From contig CAWHVG010000001.1 of the NCBI GenBank assembly GCA_963832725.1, forward strand, positions 1,178,001 through 1,242,000: DNA of 64,000 nucleotides. The letters are read 5' to 3'. The first letter of the stretch is position 1, and every line of letters starts with the position of its first letter. A model generated the notes under the pieces. It worked only from the letters and a program-made list of their open reading frames with translations, did not search any database and was not told the origin of the DNA. Source of the DNA: JAEZBP01 sp963832725. Lineage in GTDB: Bacteria; Myxococcota_A; Polyangia; Polyangiales; Sandaracinaceae. This document shows positions 37,722-46,958 of this stretch, in pieces. Position numbers and translations under genes: made by a program.

Positions 37722-38056
37722 AGCGACGCGGCGAGCGCGGTCTCGGAGCGCCTCCGCCAAGCTCGCAATGATCGGGACGCGACTCCGCCGGCGTTCGAGG
37801 TCGCGCGCTCGACGCAGACGCAATCGCTTCGGCGGAGCAGTGCACGGTGGGCCCGCAGTCGTCGTCGGAGGCGCAGACGCTCGGCGTACGAGTAGCGCCG
37901 AGGTCTCCCCGATCTGCACCGTCAGCCGATGGGCTCGAGGACGAGGCTCTCGCCGACGGCGAGGAGCGTGCCAGCGCCGCTGCGGACGACCGTGGCCCCG
38001 TCTCCCGCGCTCACCGCAGGAGCTGGGGTGCCGGGGGCGGCGTCGCACCGGCCGCG
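37722..38056. other. Interval without a supported gene
   Basis: Between lepB and the small frame at 38057, all six frames have weak codon bias and no recognisable domain, RNA gene or repeat. Nothing specific is seen. Confidence 0.5.
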
Positions 38057-38206
38057 ATGGACTTCGCCGTCATCCGCTTTCACCCCGACTACGACTTCGG
38101 CTCGGTGCCGCCGGGGGCCTACGGGGTGGCGGCGCTCTTCGTGGCCTCGGCGGCGTTCGGCGGGTGGAAGGCGAAGCGCTTCGTCGACCGCTGTCCTCCC
38201 GTCTAA
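38057..38206 (+). CDS. Possible small membrane protein, 49 residues
   Basis: Frame starting MDFAVIRFHPDYDFGSVPPG with one hydrophobic stretch (AYGVAALFVASAAFGGW) and a TAA stop. Almost every third base is G or C, well above the flanking sequence, which supports coding. It could also be a fragment, since the frame is open upstream with poor bias. No family and no clear ribosome site. Confidence 0.4.
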   Translation: MDFAVIRFHPDYDFGSVPPGAYGVAALFVASAAFGGWKAKRFVDRCPPV

Positions 38207-38268
38207 TCTCGCCGCCCGGCTCGTCACCGGCGCCGCGACGCACGCGCACGTCTCCACGCGCCTGCCGC

Positions 38269-38916
38269 TCACTCCTTGCGCTTGCGGCCCGACCGGCGGA
38301 AGCCGAGCGAGGCCAGCACGCTGCGCTCTTCGATCACCGCCCGGGCGATGCCGCTCCACTCCAGGTACCAGTTCCAGAGGCGCTCCTCGGCGCGGGCGCG
38401 GGCCTCGGGGTCGGCGACCGGGGCGTCCTCGGCGGGAGGCTCCTCCAGGCTGGCCAGCAGGGCGCGCGCTCGCCCGAGCGCATCCTCGCTCAGGCCGCGC
38501 CGCGCGAGGAGGTCCCGCGCTTCGCGGCCCGCTTCGCCGAGCCCCCCCTTCTTCTCGGGGCGGCCAATCACGTCCAGCCGGTCGAGCAGGGTCCGGACCG
38601 ACACCAGCACTTCGGGCCCTTCGGTCTGGTGCAGGTTCCGAAAGACCACCTCGTGAACGCGGGGGTGCCGTGTCCGCAGCACGACGTCGACGATGGGAAA
38701 CCAACGGTTCTCCCAGTCGTCGAGCTCGCTGGGGACGGTGCTCCGCTCCCGCACGACGACGGGCGCCTCCGAGAGGGCGCGCAGGCGGGCCCAGCCGTCG
38801 TCCAGCTCGGCCTGCGTGAAGCCGTGGCGCTCGAGCGCCCGCCGAGCGTGCGGATCGCCGAGCCCGACCAAGAAGTCGAGCAGTCGGTGGGCCTTCCGGC
38901 CGGTGCGGTCGGGCAT
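38269..38916 (-). CDS. Hypothetical soluble protein
   Basis: Encodes 215 residues from ATG 38916, preceded by GGAGGGGAGGA, a strong ribosome site. Helical, charged sequence (KAHRLLDFLVGLGDPHARRA, then FPIVDVVLRTRHPRVHEVVF and RNLHQTEGPEVLVSV) with a basic C-terminus (RRSGRKRKE). No signal or membrane segment. It lies next to the 21-bp tandem repeat. No family is recognised. Confidence 0.7.
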   Translation of the reverse strand: MPDRTGRKAHRLLDFLVGLGDPHARRALERHGFTQAELDDGWARLRALSEAPVVVRERSTVPSELDDWENRWFPIVDVVLRTRHPRVHEVVFRNLHQTEGPEVLVSVRTLLDRLDVIGRPEKKGGLGEAGREARDLLARRGLSEDALGRARALLASLEEPPAEDAPVADPEARARAEERLWNWYLEWSGIARAVIEERSVLASLGFRRSGRKRKE

Positions 38917-39050
38917 CGCGTCCTCCCCTCCGTACGCGCGCGCGCCCATCGAGACGCGAGAATCGAGCCGCTCTTCCGGCCCGCGTCGGGCGACGCTCGC
39001 GCTCCAATCACGGTAGCGCACACCTGCTCGCCCGCTCAACGCATTTCCAG

Positions 39051-39424
39051 CAGAGCGCCGTCGAGTTCTCGAGGGCGCCGTCGAGTTCTCGCAGAGCGCC
39101 GTCGAGTTCTCGCAGAGCGCCGTCGAGTTCTCGCAGAGCGCCGTCGAGTTCTCGCAGAGCGCCGTCGAGTTCTCGCAGAGCGCCGTCGAGTTCTTTCAGA
39201 GCGCCGTCGAGTTTTCGCAGAGCGCCGTCGAGTTCTCACAGAGCGCCGTCGAGTTTTCACAGAGCGCCGTCGAGTTTTCGCAGAGCGCCGTCGAGTTTCC
39301 GCAGAGCGCCGTCGAGTTTCCGCAGAGCGCCGTCGAGTTTTCGCGGAGCGCCGTCGAGTTTCTGCAGAGCGCCGTCGTATTCTCGCGGAGCGCCTTCGCG
39401 CTTTTCCGTCGCCGTCGAGTTTCC
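39051..39424. repeat. 21-bp tandem repeat, about 17-18 degenerate copies
   Basis: The unit CAGAGCGCCGTCGAGTTCTCG recurs about every 21 nt, with one 20-nt unit near the left end and variants TTTTC, TTTCC, TTCAC in the T/C part. Read forward the unit gives Ala-Val-Glu-Phe-Ser-Gln-Ser; in reverse one frame gives Leu-Asp-Gly-Ala-Leu-Arg-Lys, a heptad-like pattern, but reverse frames are broken by the length change and TCA stops. It fills the gap between the reverse-strand gene at 38916 and the radical SAM gene. Confidence 0.95.
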
Positions 39425-39543
39425 GCCCAGGCCTCCGGGGTGGGTGCCGGGCTCTCCGCCGGCGACGCCCGCGCGGCGCGAGTGCCCCGTCGACCTCGGC
39501 GTGGTCATGGCGACCACGGCCGATGCGCGCTACCTCCGTCCCG

Positions 39544-41029
39544 ATGGCTTCGGCGGATCGCCTTCGCGCGCTGGCGCGCACACGCCTCTCGGACGAGGTG
39601 GGCACCCTCTTCAAGGAGGCGCCCGAGCGCGTGGCCATGGTCTACCCGAGCCCCTACTCGGTCGCGATGAGCTCGCTCGGGTACCAGCAGATCTACCGCA
39701 CCATCAACGCGCAGCCGGGCCGGGCCGCCGAGCGCGCGTTCCTGCCGGACGACGTGGAGGCGCACCACCGCGTCCCGCTCTTCTGCTACGAGTCCGGCCG
39801 CCCGGTCAGCGACTTTCAGGTGGTCGCGCTCTCGGTCGCGTACGAGCTCGAGCTGGCGGGCGTGGTGAAGGTCCTGGACCTGGCCGGGATGCCGCCGCTG
39901 GCCGAAGAGCGCGGCGACGCGGACCCCTTCGTGCTCTGCGGCGGGCCGCTCACGTTCTCGAACCCGCTCCCGCTCGCGCCCTTCGCCGACGCCGTCCTCA
40001 TGGGCGAGGCCGACGAGACCGTCCACCAGGCGCTCGACATCATCTTCGGCTGCGCCACCAAGGACGAAGCCAAGCGTGCGTTGGCCCGCGCGATCCCGTC
40101 GTGCTTCGTGCCCTCGCTTCACGGCGACGACATGCCCGACAACGCCAAGTGCGCCGACGCGCTCTTGCCGGCCTACGCCGCCATCCGCACGCCGCACACC
40201 GAGCTCTCGAACATGTTCCTGCTCGAGGCCGAGCGCGGCTGCCACCGCCAGTGCCAGTACTGCGTGATGCGGCGCTCCACCAACGGCGGCATGCGCATCG
40301 TGCCCAAGGAGCGGATCCTCGAGCTCATCCCCGACGACGCGAAGAAGGTCGGCCTGGTCGGCGCCGCGGTCAGCGACCACCCGAAGATCGCGGAGATCGT
40401 CGAGACCCTCGCCGACCAAGGCCGCCAGGTCGGCCTCAGCTCGCTCCGCCCCGACCGGCTGAACGACCGCTTCGTGGCCGCGCTCAAGCGCGCCGGCTAC
40501 CGCACGCTCACCACCGCCAGCGACGGCTCCAGCCAGCGGCTGCGCGACCAGATGCAGCGCAAGGCCCGCGAGCGGCACATCGAGAAGGCCGCGATGCTCG
40601 CCCGCGAGCACAAGATGAAGCGGCTCAAGCTCTACATGATGGTCGGCCTGCCGGACGAGACCGACGACGACATCGACGAGCTGATCGAGTTCGGCATCGG
40701 GCTCTCCAAGAATCGTCCCGGTCAGCCTCGGCATCGCCCCCTTCGTCAGCAAGCGGAACACGCCGCTGGACGGACAGCCCTTCGCCGGCATCAAGGTCGT
40801 GGAGAAGCGGCTGGCCCGGCTGCGCCGCGGGTTCAAGGGCCGCGTCGATCTCAGGGCCACCAGCGCGCGCTGGGCGTGGGTCGAGTGGGTGCTCGCCCAA
40901 GGCGGTCGCCCCGAGGGCCGCGCCCTGCTCGACGCCGTGCGCGCGGGCGGCTCCTTCCGCGACTACCAGCGCGCGTTCGACGCCCTCCCCGACGAGCGCC
41001 CGCGCCGCCGGCTCGCCGTCGTCGCCTGA
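39544..41029 (+). CDS. Radical SAM protein (TIGR03960-like), interrupted by a single-base frameshift
   Basis: Starts MASADRLRALARTRLSDEVG. An N-terminal B12-binding-like region (VAMVYPSPYSVAMSSLGYQQ, VLCGGPLTFSNPLPLAPFAD, VLMGEADETV) precedes the radical SAM motif Cys-x3-Cys-x2-Cys in LEAERGCHRQCQYCVMRRS. After IEFGIGLSK an extra A at 40711-40712 shifts the frame; removing it gives IVPVSLGIAPFVSKRNTPLD and then GQPFAGIKVVEKRLARLRRG to the stop at 41029, the expected C-terminal part. About 494 residues after correction. Family members are uncharacterised Fe-S enzymes, some fused to DUF2344. The substrate is unknown. Confidence 0.85.
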
Positions 41030-41092
41030 ACGTGTCTCGGGGCTCCGCCCGCCTCGAGGACCTCCGGCCGCTCGGCGCAAGCGCGGTCGACG

Positions 41093-43675
41093 TCAGGTGG
41101 AACGGCGCACGGGGAGCGAGAAGCGAAAGGTGGTGCGCCCGCCGCCGCTCTCGGCCTCGATCGTTCCTCCGTGCGCCTCGACGAGCGCGCGCGTGATGTA
41201 GAGCCCGAGCCCGAGCCCCTTGATCGCGCTCTCCTTCGCCGCCTCCGTGCGCGCGAAGCGCTGGAAGAGCCCCGCGAGGTCATCCGGAGCGATGTCCGAC
41301 CCCTCGTTCGTGACCGCGACGGTCACCCTCTCGGCGCTCGCGCGGACCTCCACCGCGATCGGCGTCCCCGGCGTACCGTACTTGATCGCATTGCTCAGCA
41401 GGTTGTCCATGACCTGGGCGATCCGTACGGGGTCCGCCTCGATGGGCTGGATCTCCCCTCGCACCTCGAGCGTGACCTCGCGATCGGGCGCGGCCAGCCG
41501 GGCGCGATCCACGCTCTCGTCCACCAGCGACCGGAGCGCGGTGGACACGTTCTGGAGCCGGAGCTTCTGCGCCTCGAGCCGCGAGAAGTCGAGGAGGTCC
41601 TCGATCATGCGATCGAGCCGCTCGACCGCGCGGGTGATCTGGTGGACCCGCTCGTGTAGCGCCGGCGCCGTGGTGGCCTCCGCCACGATGCGCGCGTTGA
41701 GCGCGATCGACTGGATCGGCTGCCTCAGATCGTGCGCGATGAGCGAGCTCCACTCCGCGCGCAGGCGCTCCAGCTCCTTCAGGGCCGAGATGTCCTCGAA
41801 CGCCACGACGGCCTCGGTCGGCTCGAGCGGGGTGTGCTCGATGGGGGCGGCGTTCACGAGGATCGGCACGAGGCCTCGCTGGGGATTCTGGACGAGCATC
41901 TCGAGGCCGCGCGTGCGCTCTCCCCTCCAGAGCGCGCGGACCGCGGGCAGCTCGTCGAAGGGGATCGGTTTGGCGTCCGCCGTCAACACCTGGGCCCCGA
42001 ACGCTTCGACGCCGCCGGCCTGCTCCGGGCTCTGGCCGAAGAGCACCCGCGCGCGCTCGTTGGCCAGGAGCTCCTCGGCGTTGCGGCCGCGCAGGATGAT
42101 GATGCCGACGGGCGCCAGCGCCAGCACCGTGCGGAGCCGATCCAGCGCCGCCCGCACGGCCTCCTCCGCGGCCTTGCGCTCGGTGATGTCCAGCATGGTC
42201 CCGACGAAGCGGACGGCGCGGCCGTTCTCCACGATCGGCTCCGCCTGCTGCACCACGTAGCGCTCGCGACCGTCATCGAGCCGCAGGCGATGCTCGATCG
42301 AATAGGGTCGATGACCGTGGATCGCGCCATCGAGCGCGGCGCGCACGGCGTCGCGGTCGTCGGGATGGACGTGCTCCATCATCGCGAGCGGACGCCGGTG
42401 CTCGGGCCCGGGCTCGACGTCGAAGAGCGCATAGAGCTCGTCCGAGCGCCGGATCTCGTCCGTCACCAGGTCCCAGTCCCAGCTCCCGACGTGCGCCACC
42501 CGTTGCGCGCGCCTCAGGCTCTCTTCGCTCCGCCTCAGCGCTTCCTCCCCGCGCTCTCGCTCGGTGATGTCGCGCACGAGCCCCTGCCACCTGCCGTCCG
42601 GGAGGATCTTCGCGCTGACCTCGGCGGGCACGTAGTAGCCGTCCTCGTGCCGGAGCAGCCACTCCGAGACCTCGATGGTGCCGGGGCGGAGGAGGGCTTC
42701 CCTGGAAGCGGCGAGGCGCGGCACGTCCCGGGGCGGGATCAGGTCGACGATCGCTTTCCCGATCAGCTCCTCGCGGGTGTAGCCGAGCATGCTGCAGGCG
42801 GCCGAGTTCACGTCGGTGTATCGGCCCCGCAGATCGGCGATGAACACGCCGTCCGACGCCAGGTCGAAGCGCGCTCGAAAATCGGCCTCCGAGCGCCGCA
42901 GCGCCGCCTCCGCGCGCTTCTGCTCGCCGATGTCCTCGACGTGCGCGACGAAGTACTGAGGCGCCCCGTCGCGATCGCGCACCACCGATCCGCTGAGCAT
43001 GATGTCGACGAGGCCGCCGTCCTTGCGGATGTATCGCTTCCCGAGCTGATAGCGAGGGATCTCGCCGCGGGCGAGCCGCTCGGCGAGCGCGACGTCGAGG
43101 TCCACATCGTCCGGATGCGTGATCGCCTGGAAGGTCAGCGCCGTGAGCTCCTCCCGGGTGTACCCGACGATCTCGCAGAGCCGGTTGTTCACGCGGAAGA
43201 AGCGTCCGTCGAGGCCCACCAGCGCCATCCCGATCGGCGCCTCGTCGAACGCGAGGCGAAAGCGCTCTTCGGCCTCGCGTCGCGTGGCCGCCATCGACTC
43301 ACGATCGGAGACGTCCCGCACCGCAGCGATGACGAAGTGGCCCCGCGGCGTGGTCAACGAACTGAGGCCGATCTCCACGGACACGCAGCCGCCGTCTTTG
43401 CGCAGCGCGTGGAAGGTCCGGCCCTCACCCATGGACCTCGCGCGCGGCGCCGCTCCGAACGCAGCGCGGTGCGCGACGTGAATCACCCGAGCTCGCTCCG
43501 GTATCAGCCGCTCGACGGGCTCGCCGATCAGCTCCGCGCGCGAATACCCGAAGAACTCCTCGGCGCGCCGATTGACGAACCCGATCCGGCCGTCCTCACC
43601 GACGACGATCAGCGCATCGGGAGCCTCGTCGCAAAATGCGACGGCGAGCTCCCCGTCGAGCATCGGATCGCTCAT
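41093..43675 (-). CDS. Sensor histidine kinase with five PAS domains
   Basis: Encodes 860 residues, soluble. Five PAS-type domains lie in tandem (about residues 10-110, 140-260, 268-380, 395-510, 520-635), each followed by PAC-like ends such as VAHVEDIGEQKRAEAALRR and FVGTMLDITERKAAEE. The HisKA helix has SSLIAHDLRQPIQSIALNAR with the phospho-acceptor His near 647; the ATPase part has MDNLLSNAIKYGTPG and KGLGLGLYITRALVEAHGG. No response regulator gene is adjacent, so it is an orphan kinase. No transmembrane segment is seen, so it likely senses cytoplasmic signals (redox, light or small molecules). Confidence 0.93.
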   Translation of the reverse strand: MSDPMLDGELAVAFCDEAPDALIVVGEDGRIGFVNRRAEEFFGYSRAELIGEPVERLIPERARVIHVAHRAAFGAAPRARSMGEGRTFHALRKDGGCVSVEIGLSSLTTPRGHFVIAAVRDVSDRESMAATRREAEERFRLAFDEAPIGMALVGLDGRFFRVNNRLCEIVGYTREELTALTFQAITHPDDVDLDVALAERLARGEIPRYQLGKRYIRKDGGLVDIMLSGSVVRDRDGAPQYFVAHVEDIGEQKRAEAALRRSEADFRARFDLASDGVFIADLRGRYTDVNSAACSMLGYTREELIGKAIVDLIPPRDVPRLAASREALLRPGTIEVSEWLLRHEDGYYVPAEVSAKILPDGRWQGLVRDITERERGEEALRRSEESLRRAQRVAHVGSWDWDLVTDEIRRSDELYALFDVEPGPEHRRPLAMMEHVHPDDRDAVRAALDGAIHGHRPYSIEHRLRLDDGRERYVVQQAEPIVENGRAVRFVGTMLDITERKAAEEAVRAALDRLRTVLALAPVGIIILRGRNAEELLANERARVLFGQSPEQAGGVEAFGAQVLTADAKPIPFDELPAVRALWRGERTRGLEMLVQNPQRGLVPILVNAAPIEHTPLEPTEAVVAFEDISALKELERLRAEWSSLIAHDLRQPIQSIALNARIVAEATTAPALHERVHQITRAVERLDRMIEDLLDFSRLEAQKLRLQNVSTALRSLVDESVDRARLAAPDREVTLEVRGEIQPIEADPVRIAQVMDNLLSNAIKYGTPGTPIAVEVRASAERVTVAVTNEGSDIAPDDLAGLFQRFARTEAAKESAIKGLGLGLYITRALVEAHGGTIEAESGGGRTTFRFSLPVRRST

Positions 43676-43848
43676 GTCCCTCGCTGGGATCTAGTCCCCC
43701 GTATCCGTGGTGAGTGCCCAATATCGGGGAGCCATCGGCGTGCGAATCGAGGAACGACGAGGCGACGCCCGCAGCACGACAGCCCCGTCCACGACAGCCC
43801 CGTCCACGACGGCGCGAAGATCCGGCCCGTGGTCCGCGACCCGTCCGC

Positions 43849-44658
43849 TCACGCGGCCACGTGGCTCGCTCGCCAGGCCTCCAGCGCCTCGGAGGCGTCG
43901 AGATCGTTCGGGTGGAAGCCCGGCCGGAACCAGGTGAGCCAGAGGCGCCACATCTTGGGCAACGCACCCGGCGCGACCCAGAGAAAGCGCGAAAGACGCA
44001 CGTGCTCGCCGAGCGAGAAGAGGTCGCCGTCGGCGTGCATGAAGCGCGCTTGTTGCTCGACCACTTTCGCCCAGAAGATCACAGCCGCCAGGAGCATGAT
44101 GAAGACCCGCTCGGGATAGTTTCCGCCGGCCGCGACGTAGACGTCGTAGGCCACCGCCTTGTGCTCGTTCTCCTCCGCCGCGTGCCAGCGCCAGAGCGCG
44201 GCCATCGTCGCGTCGGCGCCCTCGAGCAGCTCGGGTCGCTCCAGGATCAGATGGCCGAGCAGCGCCGTGAAGTGCTCCAGCGCCGCCGTGGCCGCCAGCT
44301 GCCAGCGCTTGGGCGTCAGCCGCGTGACCAGGCCGAGCAGCGCCTTCACCCGCGCCTCCATCGCCTCCACCGGCACGCCCTGCGCCTGCAGCATCGCGTT
44401 GTAGGCGCGGTGCTCGCGGCCGTGGATGCCCTCCTGCGCGCAGAAGTCGCGGATCGCCGCGCACATCGCCGGGTCGTCCTCCACCGCGCGCCGGAACGAC
44501 TGCACGCTGGCCATGAAGAAGCGCTCGCCCTCGGGGAAGAACACCGAGAGGTTGTCGAAGAAGCGGGTCACCGCCCGCCCGCCGCCGTGCCAGTGGCGCG
44601 GGACGTCTTCTCCGGTGGCGAAGCGGTAGTTGCGGACCTGGTGGGGCGCGGTCGCCAT
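43849..44658 (-). CDS. Predicted metal-dependent hydrolase (PF10118-like)
   Basis: Encodes 269 residues from ATG 44658, which follows AAGGAGG by 6 nt. Helical protein with conserved His/Glu clusters (RHWHGGGRAVTRFFDNLSVF, FPEGERFF, AQEGIHGREHRAYN, LEHFTALLGHL, WHAAEENEHKAVAYDVY), matching the PF10118 ferritin-like group of predicted metal-dependent hydrolases, whose activity is not proven. The divergently transcribed AraC-type gene 94 nt away is the likely regulator. Confidence 0.8.
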   Translation of the reverse strand: MATAPHQVRNYRFATGEDVPRHWHGGGRAVTRFFDNLSVFFPEGERFFMASVQSFRRAVEDDPAMCAAIRDFCAQEGIHGREHRAYNAMLQAQGVPVEAMEARVKALLGLVTRLTPKRWQLAATAALEHFTALLGHLILERPELLEGADATMAALWRWHAAEENEHKAVAYDVYVAAGGNYPERVFIMLLAAVIFWAKVVEQQARFMHADGDLFSLGEHVRLSRFLWVAPGALPKMWRLWLTWFRPGFHPNDLDASEALEAWRASHVAA

Positions 44659-44752
44659 CGGCGGCCTCCTTTCCATCATCCACGAAGATGGCCACGCGGA
44701 CGCGGGACGCCGAGGGCCGGCCGTGCCAAGCTCTTGACATCTCGGGCCACCG
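44659..44752. promoter_or_regulatory. Divergent promoter region of the hydrolase and AraC genes
   Basis: The 94-nt gap holds the AAGGAGG ribosome site of the reverse gene and a TTGACA hexamer at 44734-44739 close to the AraC start; no matching -10 box is seen at the right distance, so the hexamer may be chance. Operator sites for the AraC-type protein would be expected here. Confidence 0.35.
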
Positions 44753-45772
44753 ATGACGGTTTCACCCTCGGATCCGACCATTCCGGCGATCCACGTGCTG
44801 CACCTGGCCGAGGTGGCGGCGCGCTTCGGCGTCGCGCCCGACGCGCTCCTCGGGGCCAGCGGGCTCTCGCGTTCGGCGCTGGCCGAGCCGGCGGCGCGCC
44901 TCTCGCTGCCGGCGTTGATCGAGCTGGTGGAGCGCGCTCGGACGCTGACGGGCGAGGCGGGGCTCGGCTTCCACGTCGGGCTGCAGATGCGGATCGCCTC
45001 GCACGGCTACCTCGGCCTCGCGGCGATGACCGCCACGACGTTGCGGGACGCCATCGAGATCGCCATCCGCTTCGCCCCGACGCGCACCACCGCGGTCTCG
45101 CTCCGCCTGGACGTGGAAGGCGACGAGGCGCGGCTGGTGCTGGTGGAGCACGCCGACTTCGGGCCCGCGCGCGACGCGTTCGTCTTCGCGCTGTTGACCG
45201 GCATCTGGACCATCGGCAACGCCATCACCGGCCTCGAGCTCTCGGCACACCCGGCCGGGCCCGCCGGCGCGGACGTGGCCCTCCCGGAGCCGCCCTACTT
45301 CGCGCGCTTCGCCGCCGTGGCGCCGCCCGTCCGCTTCGAACGGGACGCGACCTGCCTGCGCTTCGCCCGCGCGCTCCTCGATCGGCCGCTGGTCACCGGC
45401 GATCCGGCCGCCAGCCGGCTCACGCTCGAGCAATGCGAGCGGGAGCTCGAAGCGCTGGCGCCGCGCTTGGCGTCGAAGGTGCGGAGGCTGCTGCCCGCGC
45501 CGGAAGGCGGCTTCCGCTCACTCGACCAGATCGCGCGCCTGACCCACGTCTCGCCGCGCACGCTGAAGCGCAAGCTGGCTCAGGAGGGGACGACCTACAG
45601 CGCCACCCTCGAGCAGGTCCGGCGGCTGCGGGCGGAGCAGCTCTTGCGCTCCCAGCGCGGCCTCGACGACATCGCCGCCGAGCTCGGCTACGCCGACGCC
45701 GCCAGCTTCAGCCGCGCCTTCCGCCGCTGGACGAACATGGCACCGGGCGCGTGGCGAAGAGCGCAGCGCTGA
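44753..45772 (+). CDS. AraC family transcriptional regulator (OruR/ArgR-like, PF12625 type)
   Basis: Encodes 339 residues. The N-terminal 200 residues resemble the arabinose-binding-like domain (VLHLAEVAARFGVAPDALLG, MRIASHGYLGLAAMTATTLR); the C-terminus has a double helix-turn-helix (LTHVSPRTLKRKLAQEGTTY, LDDIAAELGYADAASFSRAF, RRWTNMAPGAWR). It would bind DNA in response to a small molecule, possibly fatty-acid-related as in some relatives. It is divergent from the hydrolase gene, its probable target. Confidence 0.9.
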   Translation: MTVSPSDPTIPAIHVLHLAEVAARFGVAPDALLGASGLSRSALAEPAARLSLPALIELVERARTLTGEAGLGFHVGLQMRIASHGYLGLAAMTATTLRDAIEIAIRFAPTRTTAVSLRLDVEGDEARLVLVEHADFGPARDAFVFALLTGIWTIGNAITGLELSAHPAGPAGADVALPEPPYFARFAAVAPPVRFERDATCLRFARALLDRPLVTGDPAASRLTLEQCERELEALAPRLASKVRRLLPAPEGGFRSLDQIARLTHVSPRTLKRKLAQEGTTYSATLEQVRRLRAEQLLRSQRGLDDIAAELGYADAASFSRAFRRWTNMAPGAWRRAQR

Positions 45773-45794
45773 GTCATCGGACGAGGGACGCTGC

Positions 45795-46958
45795 TCAACC
45801 GAGGATCATGGTCTCGCTGAGGAGCTTCCCTTCGCGGTAGCGGCGCAGGTTCCACCGCTCGAAGAGCTCTCTCTCCTCGCCCTTGACGAGGTGGCGCGCC
45901 AAGAGCTCGCTCACGATGGGCGCCATCATGAACCCGTGGCCCATGAACCCGCTGACGAGGATCAGCCCTTCCATCTCGTCGACGCGGCCGACCAGCGGGC
46001 TTCCGTCCGGCGTGATGTCGTAGCAGCCGGACCACTGCCGCAGGACGCGCACGCCGCCGAGCAGCGGCATGGTGCGGGTCAGCGCGCGGGCGTAGAGCGC
46101 CAAGAAGCGCATCGAGCTGCCCTGATCGGCGCCGGACGGGACCGCGGCGTTGGAGATGCCGCCCACGATCTCGCCCCGCATCGACTGCGAGAAGTAGAGC
46201 CCCGACGCCAGGTCGCCCACGAAGGGCTTGAGGAAGGGCTTGAGCGGCTCGGTGCTGCAGATCTCGTGGCGGTGGGGGCGGCTCGGCAGCTCGACGCCGA
46301 CCTTGCGGGTGAGCTCCGGGCTCCACGCGCCGGCGGCGCAGATCACCTGCGGCGTCTCGATGCGGCCGCGATCCGTGACCACGCCGGTGATGCGCGACCC
46401 GCGTGTCTCCAGATCGAGCACGTCGGTGTGGGTGTGGATCTCGACGCCGAGCCGCTGGCACTCGCGGGCGTACCCCCAGACGAAAGGCCACGGGAAGACG
46501 ACGCCGTCCTCCGGGTTGTAGCTCGCCGCGACGATGCGCGAGGTGTCGAGCTCGGGGACCAGCTTCTTCACCTCGGCCGGCTCGATCACGCGGGTCGGCA
46601 GGCCGTGCTCGCGCTGCAGCTCCACCGACGAGGCCAGCGTGGCGGCCATCTCCTCGCTCCGGGCGAGGAAGAGGTAGCCGCCCTGCCGGAACCAGACGTT
46701 GATGCGCATCTTGGTCGCGAACTCGGCGCAGAGCCTTATCGACCGGCGCATCAGCCTCACGTTCGTCTCGCTCGACCACTGGGCGCGCACGCCGCCGCCG
46801 TTGCGCCCAGACGCTCCCCCGCAGAGGTAGCTCCGGTCGACGACGACGATCCTCTCCACGCCGAGCAGCGCGAGGTTGTAGGCGACGGCGAGGCCCATGA
46901 TGCCGGCGCCGACGACCACCACATCGGCCTCTTCCGGGATCGGAGGGGCGGAGCTCAC
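45795..46958 (-). CDS. FAD-dependent amino-acid dehydrogenase/oxidase, beta-type subunit (DAO family)
   Basis: Encodes 387 residues from a GTG that overlaps the stop of the [2Fe-2S] gene by 4 nt. The FAD-binding fold starts ADVVVVGAGIMGLAVAYNLA with the Gly-x-Gly-x2-Gly motif; SGRNGGGVRAQW, CAAGAWSPELTRKVG and QWSGCYDITPDGSPLVG are typical of sarcosine oxidase beta, HcnC and D-amino-acid dehydrogenase beta subunits. With the two genes upstream it probably forms a heteromeric dehydrogenase for a secondary amine or D-imino acid such as sarcosine, proline or hydroxyproline. The substrate cannot be read from sequence. Confidence 0.88.
   Translation of the reverse strand: MSSAPPIPEEADVVVVGAGIMGLAVAYNLALLGVERIVVVDRSYLCGGASGRNGGGVRAQWSSETNVRLMRRSIRLCAEFATKMRINVWFRQGGYLFLARSEEMAATLASSVELQREHGLPTRVIEPAEVKKLVPELDTSRIVAASYNPEDGVVFPWPFVWGYARECQRLGVEIHTHTDVLDLETRGSRITGVVTDRGRIETPQVICAAGAWSPELTRKVGVELPSRPHRHEICSTEPLKPFLKPFVGDLASGLYFSQSMRGEIVGGISNAAVPSGADQGSSMRFLALYARALTRTMPLLGGVRVLRQWSGCYDITPDGSPLVGRVDEMEGLILVSGFMGHGFMMAPIVSELLARHLVKGEERELFERWNLRRYREGKLLSETMILG

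Noticed and set aside
39051..39424. Repeat considered as a CRISPR array
   Set aside because: Units are direct 21-bp tandem copies without unique spacers, and no cas genes are present.
37768..39540. Forward frame that would fuse the 21-bp repeat to the radical SAM protein
   Set aside because: The fused part lacks codon bias, covers an antisense gene with a strong ribosome site at 38916, and the family N-terminus starts at 39544.
44734..44739. TTGACA as a sigma-70 -35 box for the AraC gene
   Set aside because: The matching -10 position falls inside the coding region and does not resemble TATAAT.
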